DNA of 64,000 nucleotides from Spirosoma arboris (GTDB lineage: Bacteria; Bacteroidota; Bacteroidia; Cytophagales; Spirosomataceae): NCBI RefSeq assembly GCF_009754945.1, contig NZ_WPIN01000007.1, positions 62,001 to 126,000 of the forward strand, in the 5' to 3' direction. Each line of letters starts with the position of its first letter. Positions within the stretch are counted from its first letter, which is position 1. Position numbers and translations under genes: made by a program. The notes under the pieces were generated by a model. It saw only the letters and a program-made list of their open reading frames with translations. It did no database searches and was not told the origin of the DNA. This document shows, in pieces, positions 45,173-54,227 of this stretch.

Positions 45173-45248
45173 GTAACGCGGGAGGGAATTCGCGATTTGT
45201 AGCTGTCAAAATCCGAGGCTATAAATCATGAATTTCCTCCCGTGTTAC
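45173..45248 (+). repeat. 31-bp hairpin with G-U pairs after gcvP
   Basis: Arms 45173-45203 and 45218-45248 pair at 30 of 31 positions around a 14-base loop. If read as RNA from the plus strand, four of those pairs are G-U and only one position is a C-A mismatch; read from the minus strand the G-U pairs would become mismatches. This suggests selection on a plus-strand RNA, as a gcvP terminator or a processing and stability structure. No T run follows directly. Confidence 0.6.
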
Positions 45249-45354
45249 GTTGAAAACTAGCTCAATAAAAAATCAATTGTATTCGTTAAAAGTAGTACCC
45301 GCCTGAATTTACAGTATCTTGGGCGCGGAAAAAGATTTCTGCTCAATAACCTCT

Positions 45355-47364
45355 ATGAAAATCAATACGTTGTCTGTACTACTAATAGCGGTGGGGGTAA
45401 CTACCGGATTAATGGGCTGCAACTCAGCCATGCAGGCGTATAAAAAAGGCGTTCGCCATTACGACGCTGGGGAGTATAATCTGGCTCTGAATCAGTTCCA
45501 GAAAGCGGCTAAGGGGAATATCGATCCCGCCCGGTTGAATTATTACACGGCAGAATCCTATCGGCTATCGAACCGGTTTAGCGAAGCCGCTCCCTTTTAT
45601 CAAAAAGCCATTGAGGCCAATACAACCGAGCCAGATGCCCGTTTCAATTATGCCTATGCGTTAAAATCGCAGGGTAATTATACTGGCGCTCTGGAGCAGT
45701 TGCAACAGTATGTAGCCAATGCGCCTAAAACAACGGCAAAAACAACGCTCGACAAGGCAAAGCGTGAAGTTGAAACGCTAAAAGCTATTGACTTGATTGC
45801 GAAAAATAAGTCGCTCATTACCCTTCGGAATATGGGTAATTTGAACTCGCCAGGAGCTGAATTTGCACCCGTGGTTCGGGGAGAAGAACTTGTTTTTACC
45901 GCTTCTCGTAAAGAGCAGATGTATAAAAACAATGGTCAGCCGATGCTTGGTTTGTATAAGACCAAACTCAACCAGAAACCCGACGAAACGGGCAACGTTG
46001 GGGGTGCCTCGGGAACACCAGAACTTTTCAGTGCGAATATTTTTCAGGGAGATGTGAATGAGGGAACACCAGCTTTTTCGAAAGATGGCAAAACGATGGT
46101 ACTGGCACGCGGTAACAATGGAAAACGCAAAGGAGGCCTGGATGTTGACCTCTATATTAGCCGATTAGGCGAAAATAATACCTGGAGTCAGCCACTACGG
46201 TTGCCCATCAGCGATTCAACTGCCTGGGATGGTTCTCCTGCGTTCTCAGGCGACGGCAAAACACTCTATTTTGCGTCGAACCGGGCCGGTGGCGCTGGTG
46301 GTATTGACCTATATCGCACCAGTATCGATGCGTCAGGGCGCTTTAGCCGCCCGGTCAATATGGGGCGCGATATCAATACGCCCGGTGATGAAATGTTTCC
46401 GTATGTGGGGCCCAATGCCAAACTGTATTTTGCCTCAGATGGCCATCCTGGTTTAGGGAAATTAGACGTCTTCGTAGCGACACGTTCTGGGGGCGTTACG
46501 CGGGTCGAGAATATGGGCCAGCCGATTAATTCCCCTGCTGATGATTTTGGCCTGATTTATACTGATCCCAATAAAGGGTTCATGGCTTCGAATCGTGGGG
46601 GAGGTAAAGGCGACGACGATATTTATTTCTTTCAGGAAGGACCGGATTCCGATACGACGACGATTGCTAAGAATCCACCACCAGCCGATGCGCCTAAAAC
46701 GGTACGCTACTTTATTGCTGGGACGGTTTCTGCCAACGAAACGCCTATCGTTCCGCTTGATTCGGCAAAAGTCCGGATTCTGGACGATGCTACGGGTCAA
46801 CCCATTGCCGAAGCAACGACGGGTCAGCCCGGTACGTTTGGAAAATACCCCTTACAGGAAGGGAAAGACTATACTGTTCTGGTCGAACGGAAAGGCTACC
46901 TGACGCGTCGGGAGCAATTTACCATGCAGGGTAAAAGCGTTCCTCCCGTTTTCCTGACCAAGGCCCAAACCGATACAACGTTTTATGTACCCGTTCTGCT
47001 TGACAGGTCGGTACTCAACAAGACGTTTGTCCTGGAAAATATTTATTACGATTTGGATAAGTATAACATTCGGGCCGATGCTTCGCCTGAACTCGACAAG
47101 ATTGTGGTGATTCTGAAAGACAATCCGACACTCAAGCTCGAACTTAGTTCGCATACAGATTCCCGTGCACCGGATGCATACAACATGAAACTGTCGCAGA
47201 ATCGGGCGAAAGCTGCCGTTGATTATATCGTATCACAAGGCATTTCGGCCGATCGTCTGGTTGCCAAAGGATACGGAGAGACTCGGTTAGTGGTCAAAAA
47301 CGCAAAGACAGAAGAAGAGCACCAGCGGAATCGCCGAACTGAGATCAAGATTCTGGAATTATAA
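45355..47364 (+). CDS. PorE-like OmpA-family lipoprotein (TPR, beta-propeller, OmpA)
   Basis: The ATG at 45355 gives 669 residues with a lipoprotein signal ending LMGC. Then come TPR-type repeats (YDAGEYNLALNQFQKAA, about 20-140), PD40-like beta-propeller repeats (GTPAFSKDGKTMVLA, GSPAFSGDGKTLYFASNR, about 150-440), a carboxypeptidase-regulatory-like domain (about 455-540) and an OmpA peptidoglycan-binding domain (ELSSHTDSRAPDAYNMKLSQNRA, about 550-669). This order is that of PorE, an outer-membrane-associated lipoprotein of the type IX secretion system that binds peptidoglycan. No other T9SS gene is in the window, so a general OmpA-type envelope protein is also possible. Confidence 0.85.
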   Translation: MKINTLSVLLIAVGVTTGLMGCNSAMQAYKKGVRHYDAGEYNLALNQFQKAAKGNIDPARLNYYTAESYRLSNRFSEAAPFYQKAIEANTTEPDARFNYAYALKSQGNYTGALEQLQQYVANAPKTTAKTTLDKAKREVETLKAIDLIAKNKSLITLRNMGNLNSPGAEFAPVVRGEELVFTASRKEQMYKNNGQPMLGLYKTKLNQKPDETGNVGGASGTPELFSANIFQGDVNEGTPAFSKDGKTMVLARGNNGKRKGGLDVDLYISRLGENNTWSQPLRLPISDSTAWDGSPAFSGDGKTLYFASNRAGGAGGIDLYRTSIDASGRFSRPVNMGRDINTPGDEMFPYVGPNAKLYFASDGHPGLGKLDVFVATRSGGVTRVENMGQPINSPADDFGLIYTDPNKGFMASNRGGGKGDDDIYFFQEGPDSDTTTIAKNPPPADAPKTVRYFIAGTVSANETPIVPLDSAKVRILDDATGQPIAEATTGQPGTFGKYPLQEGKDYTVLVERKGYLTRREQFTMQGKSVPPVFLTKAQTDTTFYVPVLLDRSVLNKTFVLENIYYDLDKYNIRADASPELDKIVVILKDNPTLKLELSSHTDSRAPDAYNMKLSQNRAKAAVDYIVSQGISADRLVAKGYGETRLVVKNAKTEEEHQRNRRTEIKILEL

Positions 47365-47384
47365 TAATATAGTAGCAACTATAT

Positions 47385-47420
47385 AAAAAGCCCACGCTCA
47401 AAAACAAGCGTGGGCTTTTT
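47385..47420. terminator. Bidirectional terminator between the PorE-like gene and cyclophilin
   Basis: A 14-bp perfect stem (47385-47398 with 47407-47420) and an eight-base loop, with A and T runs at the feet. It lies between two convergent stops and fits a terminator working in both directions. Confidence 0.85.
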
Positions 47421-47441
47421 GATGCGTACTGACTAGCGATT

Positions 47442-47888
47442 TTAAGCCGCTTCGTCTTCCAGAATAGTGATACTATTTATTTTATCTCCCTGCTGAATTT
47501 CATCAATGACATCTAAGCCATCGACAACTTTACCAAAAACCGTATGGTTTCGATCAAGGTGAGCAGTGTTCTGGCGGTTGTGGCAGATGAAAAACTGCGA
47601 GCCACCTGTGTTGCGACCTCGGTGCGCCATTGACAACACACCCCGATCATGGTATTGATTCTCACCCGTCAATTCACAATCAATCGTATAGCCTGGACCA
47701 CCTGCACCGGTTCCGGTTGGATCGCCCCCCTGAATCATAAAGTTTGGAATAACGCGGTGAAATTTAACGCCGTCGTAAAATCCTTTTTTAGCAAGCGTAA
47801 TAAAGTTGTTTACCGCTTTTGGGGCATCTTTCTCGAAGAACTCAATGGTCATCGTGCCCTTATCTGTATTCATTTGTGCCTTTGGCAT
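47442..47888 (-). CDS. Cyclophilin-type peptidyl-prolyl cis-trans isomerase
   Basis: A 148-residue cytoplasmic cyclophilin without signal peptide. The catalytic segment FHRVIPNFMIQGGDP has the conserved Arg and Phe, followed by GRNTGGSQFFI and HLDRNHTVFGKVVDGLDV. It catalyses proline isomerisation during folding. The length is normal for the short bacterial form. A -7-like element is noted at 47914-47921. Confidence 0.96.
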   Translation of the reverse strand: MPKAQMNTDKGTMTIEFFEKDAPKAVNNFITLAKKGFYDGVKFHRVIPNFMIQGGDPTGTGAGGPGYTIDCELTGENQYHDRGVLSMAHRGRNTGGSQFFICHNRQNTAHLDRNHTVFGKVVDGLDVIDEIQQGDKINSITILEDEAA

Positions 47889-47913
47889 AACTCAATCTAT
47901 TTTGTTTTGTGTG

Positions 47914-47921
47914 CAAAATTA
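47914..47921 (-). promoter_or_regulatory. Candidate -7 element of the cyclophilin gene
   Basis: On the minus strand the site reads TAATTTTG, a full match to TAnnTTTG, 26 bases before the start codon at 47888. The upstream TTG is at 15 bases, shorter than usual. Confidence 0.35.
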
Positions 47922-48243
47922 CAACGATTTCTGCTTCAATCTTACCCCTGGCACGTGATGCTATAAACCTACAGCGAGCTTTTTACCACCAATATAATTG
48001 TTGATTTATCAACTAAAAATAGGATTCTGAACGGTTATTTAACTTACCGAATAATTAGTTTTATTAACAATATATTCACATTTCTAGTCATACGGATTAA
48101 ATTGTTGCCACTTTATAATATCCAAAAAGGCTTAAGGTCAAACTAGTTTGCCGAATCTAAACGTCGATATTATCATATAAGATTACCATGTCAGAATTGC
48201 AGGTCTCTCATTAAACCACCCTGGTTCGCCAGGTACATTAATT
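47922..48243. other. AT-rich gap without a gene
   Basis: About 320 bases between the divergent cyclophilin and acyltransferase genes. It is more AT-rich than most of the window and contains no open frame with a plausible product and no strong hairpin. It should hold the promoter of the acyltransferase gene, but I find no perfect TAnnTTTG close to 48244. Confidence 0.4.
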
Positions 48244-49251
48244 ATGAATCAGCGCAACGGAGGTATAGATGTTTTTCGGTTTCTAGGGGCTTGTTTAGTT
48301 TTTCTGTGCCACAGCATTTATTCGGAATACCTTCCAACGCTGAACTTGTTAGGCTTATTGGGGCGATGGGTAGTTCCATTCTTCTTCCTGGTTAGTGGCT
48401 ATTATTTCCAGAAAAGCTATGCTACCCGACCTGTTCAGGCTTTTACGAAAACAGCCAAAAATCTATTATTTGTCACGCTATTCGTCAACTTATTCTATCT
48501 GCTGTTCGCCATACTCACAGAAGAAACGATCCAGCCACTTATTTCCTATTTTACATTATTAACGGGGACTTACTTTCATTTATGGTTCCTAACCTCAATG
48601 GTGTTAGGCTATGCGGTGCTTTGGTTTCTTTTGCGGAATAAATTAGACCGTTTACTGCCTTATGCGATTGTTGGTAGCCTTTTGGTTGTCCTGGTTTTTA
48701 TGCCCTATAACTATTTGCTAGGCCTGAAACCTCATCCAATTTATGCCCGTTCTCTCTTATCAATCCCTTTTTTATGCATAGGTTTTTTAATTTCTAAACA
48801 TGCTTTAGAGGGTAAAGTATCCAAACTGATTGCCTATCTATTGATCGGAGTTGGTATTGTCATTCAATTAGGTGAAGTGCGTTTTTTGTCAAGCATTATG
48901 CCCGACGCAGCCAGAATAAATTTTCTGGTCGGAACTCTACCACTTTCAGTTGGTATCTTTCTATTATCCCTACGTCTATCTATCTCTCCAGATCATTGGC
49001 TCAGCTATTACGGCAGGCGATACTCCTTTCCGCTTTACCTATATCACCCTGTGGTCAATCTCGGTCTCCAACGAATCTTCGATAAGACAATGGTAATGGG
49101 TGAATTTATGTACTGGATTAGCCCATTAGTTGGACTAGGTGTTTGTATAATGCTATTAGTAGGTCTTGATAAATTTACTCCAGCCATATTTCGGGCTCTA
49201 TGTGGCGATTTTAGTCGCCCTCGGTACAAGGTGGAAGAGAAGTCTGCCTGA
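48244..49251 (+). CDS. Acyltransferase family 3 membrane protein
   Basis: A 335-residue polytopic protein with about ten hydrophobic segments and the acyltransferase 3 pattern: NGGIDVFRFLGACLVFLCHS at the N-terminus (the HS marks the catalytic histidine region) and VPFFFLVSGYYFQKS. Relatives O-acetylate surface glycans or other exported sugars. Base composition is more AT-rich than the neighbours and it has no operon partner, so acquisition by transfer is possible but not proven. Confidence 0.85.
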   Translation: MNQRNGGIDVFRFLGACLVFLCHSIYSEYLPTLNLLGLLGRWVVPFFFLVSGYYFQKSYATRPVQAFTKTAKNLLFVTLFVNLFYLLFAILTEETIQPLISYFTLLTGTYFHLWFLTSMVLGYAVLWFLLRNKLDRLLPYAIVGSLLVVLVFMPYNYLLGLKPHPIYARSLLSIPFLCIGFLISKHALEGKVSKLIAYLLIGVGIVIQLGEVRFLSSIMPDAARINFLVGTLPLSVGIFLLSLRLSISPDHWLSYYGRRYSFPLYLYHPVVNLGLQRIFDKTMVMGEFMYWISPLVGLGVCIMLLVGLDKFTPAIFRALCGDFSRPRYKVEEKSA

Positions 49252-49638
49252 TTATCTACAACACAATAACTTAGAGGAGTCTTACCCATCTTGTAAGGTT
49301 GAATTAGGTCAGTCTAAATCACTAAAGTCATATTACTACAAATCAATAAGTCAGTCTATATACTGGAGCCAGATTTTTTTGCCCAGACTTTACGTCCCTC
49401 ATTTATACAGCGACAAGCAATTTATTCTTCGAATAAGTCAATTTTTAGATTCTGTTTTCTGGAATAATGCAACTAAATTGCCTGATATTAAGTTAAAAAC
49501 GAGAAAGAGTAGCCGATAGCTTCTTGTTTTTGTGCAATTATACTCAACGTTATTCTAGTTTTTGAGTAGTATTACTCTGTAATTCTCACGGCTCACTCGC
49601 TCGTTCGCTTTTAAACTGGTTTTTTATTGCTAGCCACC
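49252..49638. other. Gap between the acyltransferase and AraC genes
   Basis: About 390 AT-rich bases with no supported gene. An open frame from 49166 to 49519 overlaps the acyltransferase end out of frame and has an unlikely composition. The promoter of the AraC gene should be in the second half, but no perfect consensus element is seen. Confidence 0.35.
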
Positions 49639-50571
49639 GTGGAAGCTCAACCGATTCCTTATTATGATAATCTGCCGGATTTTTTGAAGGCAGTGAAGTC
49701 AATTGACTCAACAAATCGCTGCTTTGGTATCTTTCCATTTGAGCAATTTGGTGGTCCAGGAGAAGTGATTCCACCCTTTCGGAGTAGTACGTATGTGGCG
49801 GCTTTAGTGACCGAGGGTACCGGAACGATTCATCTGGATGGTGTGCCTTATAGTGTTCAGCCCGGTACGTTGTATTTCCTGCGTCCCTGGGCGGTCCGAT
49901 CAATTCACAAGGCAGACCAGTGGCACGGCTATGTAGTAATGTTTACATCAGAATTCGTAACGAAACGGTCGGTACTTTCTGATCCAATGCAGGAATACCC
50001 GTTTTATCGAAAGGGTGCTCAACCATTGATCCATATTACACCAGAGGAAACAAAAGAGTTACAGTGTCAATTTGAACAGATTGCTATTGAATCTGGTCAC
50101 CCGACACGTTCAAAGGCTGACCGGCTGGATTTGATCTATCATTTGCTTCAGGCATTAATGATTAAAAGTCGTCAGATTTACCGCCAAACACTCTCGGCCA
50201 TAGATTATTCGCAACCCGTATCTCTAGTCGAGCGATTTCAAAGCCTGCTGCAGATGTATTACCTGCCTGACCCTAATCAGGAAACACCGGTATTATTAAC
50301 TGTCCATGAAGCGGCTGATCGACTGCATATCCATCCGCATTATCTGAGCGATATTCTGAAGAAATATACTGGGAAAACGGCCCTGCAACACATTCGTGAG
50401 CGAACAGCGTTTGAAGCACAGAGTTTGATTCGCAATACGAACCTGACTGTAGCCGAGGTTGGTTACCAACTTAACTTCGATGATCCTTCGAATTTTACCA
50501 AGTTTTTTAAGAGCATAACCGGAATGACACCTCGTGCTTACCGCGAACAACGTTACGCTTTAGCCGCATAA
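49639..50571 (+). CDS. AraC-family transcriptional regulator
   Basis: A 310-residue regulator starting at GTG 49639 (a TTG at 49627 would add four residues). The N-terminal half is a cupin-like sensor (GTGTIHLDGVPYSVQPGTLYFL). The C-terminal 100 residues hold two helix-turn-helix units: LTVHEAADRLHIHPHYLSDILKKY and LTVAEVGYQLNFDDPSNFTKFF, ending GMTPRAYREQ, as in AraC/XylS proteins. It lies 170 bases upstream of the RND pump operon on the same strand and is the likely regulator of it, responding to a small molecule bound by the cupin. Confidence 0.93.
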   Translation: MEAQPIPYYDNLPDFLKAVKSIDSTNRCFGIFPFEQFGGPGEVIPPFRSSTYVAALVTEGTGTIHLDGVPYSVQPGTLYFLRPWAVRSIHKADQWHGYVVMFTSEFVTKRSVLSDPMQEYPFYRKGAQPLIHITPEETKELQCQFEQIAIESGHPTRSKADRLDLIYHLLQALMIKSRQIYRQTLSAIDYSQPVSLVERFQSLLQMYYLPDPNQETPVLLTVHEAADRLHIHPHYLSDILKKYTGKTALQHIRERTAFEAQSLIRNTNLTVAEVGYQLNFDDPSNFTKFFKSITGMTPRAYREQRYALAA

Positions 50572-50741
50572 TCCAATGGCAACTGGTAATTTTGATGAGT
50601 CAATTTTTATAATCTGCACATTTTACCAGTGAATCTACAAAACCTACCTGTTCAGTTGATAGGCGTACTGTTAATTTTGCTCCATTAGTAGATAGAGTTA
50701 ACGCTTAATTCTGTAAGTACTAGTTGCTTACCTGATTTATT

Positions 50742-53700
50742 ATGTGGATTGTACGTTTAGCGTTAGAAAAAAAATACACCATCGCCGTTATGGCGTTGCT
50801 GATTATGGTAATGGGCGGGTTGGCAGTTTCACAAATGCCAACCGACATTTTTCCGCGTATTAATATTCCAGTAGTTTCGGTCATTTGGGGCTATACAGGC
50901 CTGTCGACCAATGAAATGGAGAAGATGATCACCAACTTCTCCGAAACTTCACTCATCAACAATGTAAGCGATATTCAGCGGCTCGAGTCGCAGACTTATA
51001 ATGGTACCGCTGTTCTGAAAATCTTCTTCCAGCCAAGTGTTAAAATAGAAGAAGCGCTCGCACAGGTAACGGCTATTTCGCAGACGATTCTGGTGCGAAT
51101 GCCGCCCGGCACGCAGCCTCCGCTTATTGTTCGTTATAATGCTACAGATGTGCCTGTTTTACAGTTAGGCCTCTCTTCCGATAGCCTGACTGAAGCACAA
51201 ATTACTGATTACGCACAAACACGCGTTCGACCACAGATTTCGACCGTTCCTGGTAGCCGGCTTTCGCAGGGATTTGGGGGTAAAACCCGCCAGATTGCCG
51301 TGGATCTGGAACCCGATCAATTGGTGGCTTATAACGTCACCCCAGAAGAAGTGACCAATGCCGTTTCGGCTCAGAATCTAACGTTGCCTGGTGGCTCGCT
51401 ACGACTGGCTGAGCGGGAATACAACGTTCGGCTGAACTCCAAACCTGATGTCATTACAACGCTGAATGACATTCCAATTAAAACCGTTGGCGGAACGACG
51501 GTTCACATGCGAGATGTTGCCAACGTACATGACGGCGCTGCTGTTCAAACGAATATTGTTAAGCAGGATGGAAGTAAGGGCGTATTGATGCGCATTGTTA
51601 AAACAGGAAACGCATCGACGACCGAGATTGTCGATAAAATTAAAAACCAGATTTTACCCACAGTTCGGGCCGCTGCTCCTTCTAATCTGCGTATTGAAGC
51701 CTTATTTGACCAATCGTTATTTGTGCGAGCTTCTATCAAAGGGGTGTTGGTAGAAGGTTTGATTGCGGCTTTGCTTACGGCGGCTTTGATCCTGTTGTTT
51801 CTGGGAAGCTGGCGCAGTACCCTTATTGTCGCGATTTCGATTCCGCTCTCGATTCTATCATCCTTGATTATCTTGTATTTATTGGGCGAAACACTGAATA
51901 TTCAAACGCTGGGTGGGCTGGCTCTTGCTATCGGTATTCTGGTAGATGATGCCACAGTAACGATCGAAAACATCCACCGGAACGAAGAATTAGGCATGCC
52001 GTTGCGCCAGGCCATTCTTGAAGGAGCCCAGCAAATTGCTACGCCAACGCTCGTTTCGACGCTCACGATCTGTATTGTTTTTACATCGGTCTTATTCCTC
52101 GAAGGCCCGGCTCGGTTCCTATTTGGGCCATTGGCCGAAGCGGTGGTATTTGCCATGCTGGCTTCCTACATACTCTCGCGGACACTGGTTCCAGCTCTGG
52201 CTGACTTGATGTTGAAAAACGAGCATCATAGCACAGACGAAACAAAACGTCCCAATGCATTTGCCCGATTCTATAATCGATTCAACGCTGGTTTTGACCG
52301 ATTCCAGGCTCGCTATATAGGCGCTCTGGAATGGGTACTCAACAACCGTCGGACAGTATTGGGCGTATTTCTTGTTGTCATTATCTTCACAGGTGTACTC
52401 TTACCCTTTGTCGGACGAGACTTTTTTCCGCATGTGGATGGAGGGCAAATGAGGTTGCACCTGCGTGCGCCAGCTGGAACACGCCTTGAAGAGGCTGAAC
52501 AGATTTCGGCTAAAACAGCTGAAATTGTTCGTGAAGTGATTCCTGAAGACGAAGTTGGTTCAATTATTTCCAATATTGGTTTGACTTCAGAGCGGTATAA
52601 TTTCTTTTTCTCTGACAACTCGACCGCCAGTTCGGCGGATGCTGAATTATTGATTTCGCTGACCGAAGAGCGTTCACACTCAACGGATGACTATGTACGG
52701 GAAATACGAGCGCGACTGCGTGAAGAAATGCCCGACGTAACCTATTTCTTTCTGTCGGCTGATATTGTTAGTCAGATTCTGAATTTCGGTCTGACGGCTG
52801 CCATAGACGTTCAGGTGTCGGGTTTCGACCGGGCCAATAACCTTAACGTGGCGCGGGATATGCAGGATAAAATTGCACAGGTTCCAGGCTTGGTGGACGT
52901 ACACTTGCACCAGGTTTTAGATGCGCCCGAACTCTTTTTAGATGTCGACCGCGAACGAGCCGGGCAATTTGGTCTGACCGAGCAACGAGTGGCAACGAAT
53001 CTAAATATTTCATTAAGCGGTACCGGTCAAACTCGCCCGAACTTCTGGCCTGACCCTAATACAGGTTTCCCATACATCATTGCGGTACAAACGCCACCCT
53101 ACAAACTCGACTCATACGATAAGTTGCTTCAGACGCCTATTACAGCCAGTCAGACGACTCCTCAACTGTTAAGCAACGTAATGACAATGAGACGCACAGT
53201 TGCACCAGTTATCATTAATCGGGTTAATACGCAACCCACTTATGATGTATATGCGTCTGTCGAAAAAACAGATCTAGGCTCAGTGTCGAAGGCATTAGAG
53301 AAAATAGCTGGTGAATACAAAGGCCAACTCAAACCCGGTAATGTAATTTCGATTCGGGGCCAGGTTGAGAGTATGGAAAGTGCCTTCAATCGATTGGGAA
53401 TAGGCATTGTGTTTGCCGCTTTGCTGGTTTATCTGCTCATGGTTGTCAATTTTCAGTCGTTCCGCTATCCGTTCATTATCATTACCGCCCTGCCGGGTGC
53501 GTTGTGTGGCATGGTCTGGATGCTGTTTCTAACGGGTACTACATTCAGTATTCCATCGCTTATGGGCGCTATTATGAGTGTTGGGGTAGCAACGGCAAAC
53601 AGTATTCTGTTAGTCAGCTTTGCGAAAGATCACCTACCTGAAGTGGGTGGAAATGCCTACGAGGCAGCGCTGGAAGCAGGTCGGACGCGTTTACGGCCTA

Positions 53701-53912
53701 TTCTGATGACAGCCATCGCCATGATTATTGGGATGTTGCCGATGTCATTAGGATTAGGCGAAGGTGGCGAACAAAATGCACCCTTAGGCAGGGCTGTAAT
53801 TGGTGGTTTGCTGATGGCTACGTTCACGACGCTGTTGTTCGTTCCCGTAGTCTTTAGCTATCTGGCCCGAAAAACTGCTGCTGACGATAAACCATCACCT
53901 ACTGCAGCATGA
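50742..53912 (+). CDS. RND-family efflux pump inner-membrane permease
   Basis: A 1056-residue permease with the RND layout: first membrane segment, large periplasmic loop, TM2-6, second loop, TM8-12. The TM4 acidic pair is present in ILVDDATVTIENIHRNEEL. In TM10 the usual lysine of AcrB-type pumps is missing: the region reads VGVATANSILLVSFAKDH where AcrB has SAKNAIL. It exports small molecules using the proton gradient together with the adaptor and outer-membrane channel encoded downstream. The stop overlaps the DUF952 start by four bases. Confidence 0.95.
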   Translation: MWIVRLALEKKYTIAVMALLIMVMGGLAVSQMPTDIFPRINIPVVSVIWGYTGLSTNEMEKMITNFSETSLINNVSDIQRLESQTYNGTAVLKIFFQPSVKIEEALAQVTAISQTILVRMPPGTQPPLIVRYNATDVPVLQLGLSSDSLTEAQITDYAQTRVRPQISTVPGSRLSQGFGGKTRQIAVDLEPDQLVAYNVTPEEVTNAVSAQNLTLPGGSLRLAEREYNVRLNSKPDVITTLNDIPIKTVGGTTVHMRDVANVHDGAAVQTNIVKQDGSKGVLMRIVKTGNASTTEIVDKIKNQILPTVRAAAPSNLRIEALFDQSLFVRASIKGVLVEGLIAALLTAALILLFLGSWRSTLIVAISIPLSILSSLIILYLLGETLNIQTLGGLALAIGILVDDATVTIENIHRNEELGMPLRQAILEGAQQIATPTLVSTLTICIVFTSVLFLEGPARFLFGPLAEAVVFAMLASYILSRTLVPALADLMLKNEHHSTDETKRPNAFARFYNRFNAGFDRFQARYIGALEWVLNNRRTVLGVFLVVIIFTGVLLPFVGRDFFPHVDGGQMRLHLRAPAGTRLEEAEQISAKTAEIVREVIPEDEVGSIISNIGLTSERYNFFFSDNSTASSADAELLISLTEERSHSTDDYVREIRARLREEMPDVTYFFLSADIVSQILNFGLTAAIDVQVSGFDRANNLNVARDMQDKIAQVPGLVDVHLHQVLDAPELFLDVDRERAGQFGLTEQRVATNLNISLSGTGQTRPNFWPDPNTGFPYIIAVQTPPYKLDSYDKLLQTPITASQTTPQLLSNVMTMRRTVAPVIINRVNTQPTYDVYASVEKTDLGSVSKALEKIAGEYKGQLKPGNVISIRGQVESMESAFNRLGIGIVFAALLVYLLMVVNFQSFRYPFIIITALPGALCGMVWMLFLTGTTFSIPSLMGAIMSVGVATANSILLVSFAKDHLPEVGGNAYEAALEAGRTRLRPILMTAIAMIIGMLPMSLGLGEGGEQNAPLGRAVIGGLLMATFTTLLFVPVVFSYLARKTAADDKPSPTAA

Positions 53913-54208
53913 GCCTGATTTATCACATTGTTTCGGCTGCAGATTGGGCAAGTCAGGAAGATTCGCCGAATTACGAAGCGGTCAGTTTACAGAGCGAAGG
54001 CTTTATCCATCTGTCTCAAAAAGAACAGGTTGGAGCAACGTTGAGCCGCTATTACACGAATGTACCAGATTTGCTGCTGTTGCACGTCGATACCAGCAAA
54101 CTGACACATGACCTGAAGTATGAACTTGCTACGAATAATGAGTTGTTCCCACATCTGTATGGACCGCTCAATAAAGACGCAGTTATAGAAATAGAACAAT
54201 TGAATTAA
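53909..54208 (+). CDS. DUF952-family small protein
   Basis: A 99-residue soluble protein of DUF952, recognised by LIYHIVSAADW at the start, SEGFIHLSQKEQV, LLLLHVDTSKL and FPHLYGPLNKDAV at the end. The family looks like a small ADP-ribosyltransferase-like fold protein of unknown activity. It is embedded in the RND operon: ATGA overlap with the permease before it and a 19-base gap to the adaptor after it, so it must be expressed with the pump. Whether it acts on the pumped compound is open. Confidence 0.88.
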   Translation: MSLIYHIVSAADWASQEDSPNYEAVSLQSEGFIHLSQKEQVGATLSRYYTNVPDLLLLHVDTSKLTHDLKYELATNNELFPHLYGPLNKDAVIEIEQLN

Positions 54209-54227
54209 TGGTCTTCGAGTTACTTAT

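Noticed and set aside
49166..49519. 117-residue open frame after the acyltransferase
   Set aside because: It overlaps the acyltransferase end in another frame and the rest is a low-quality, Lys/Ser/Tyr-rich sequence without pattern.
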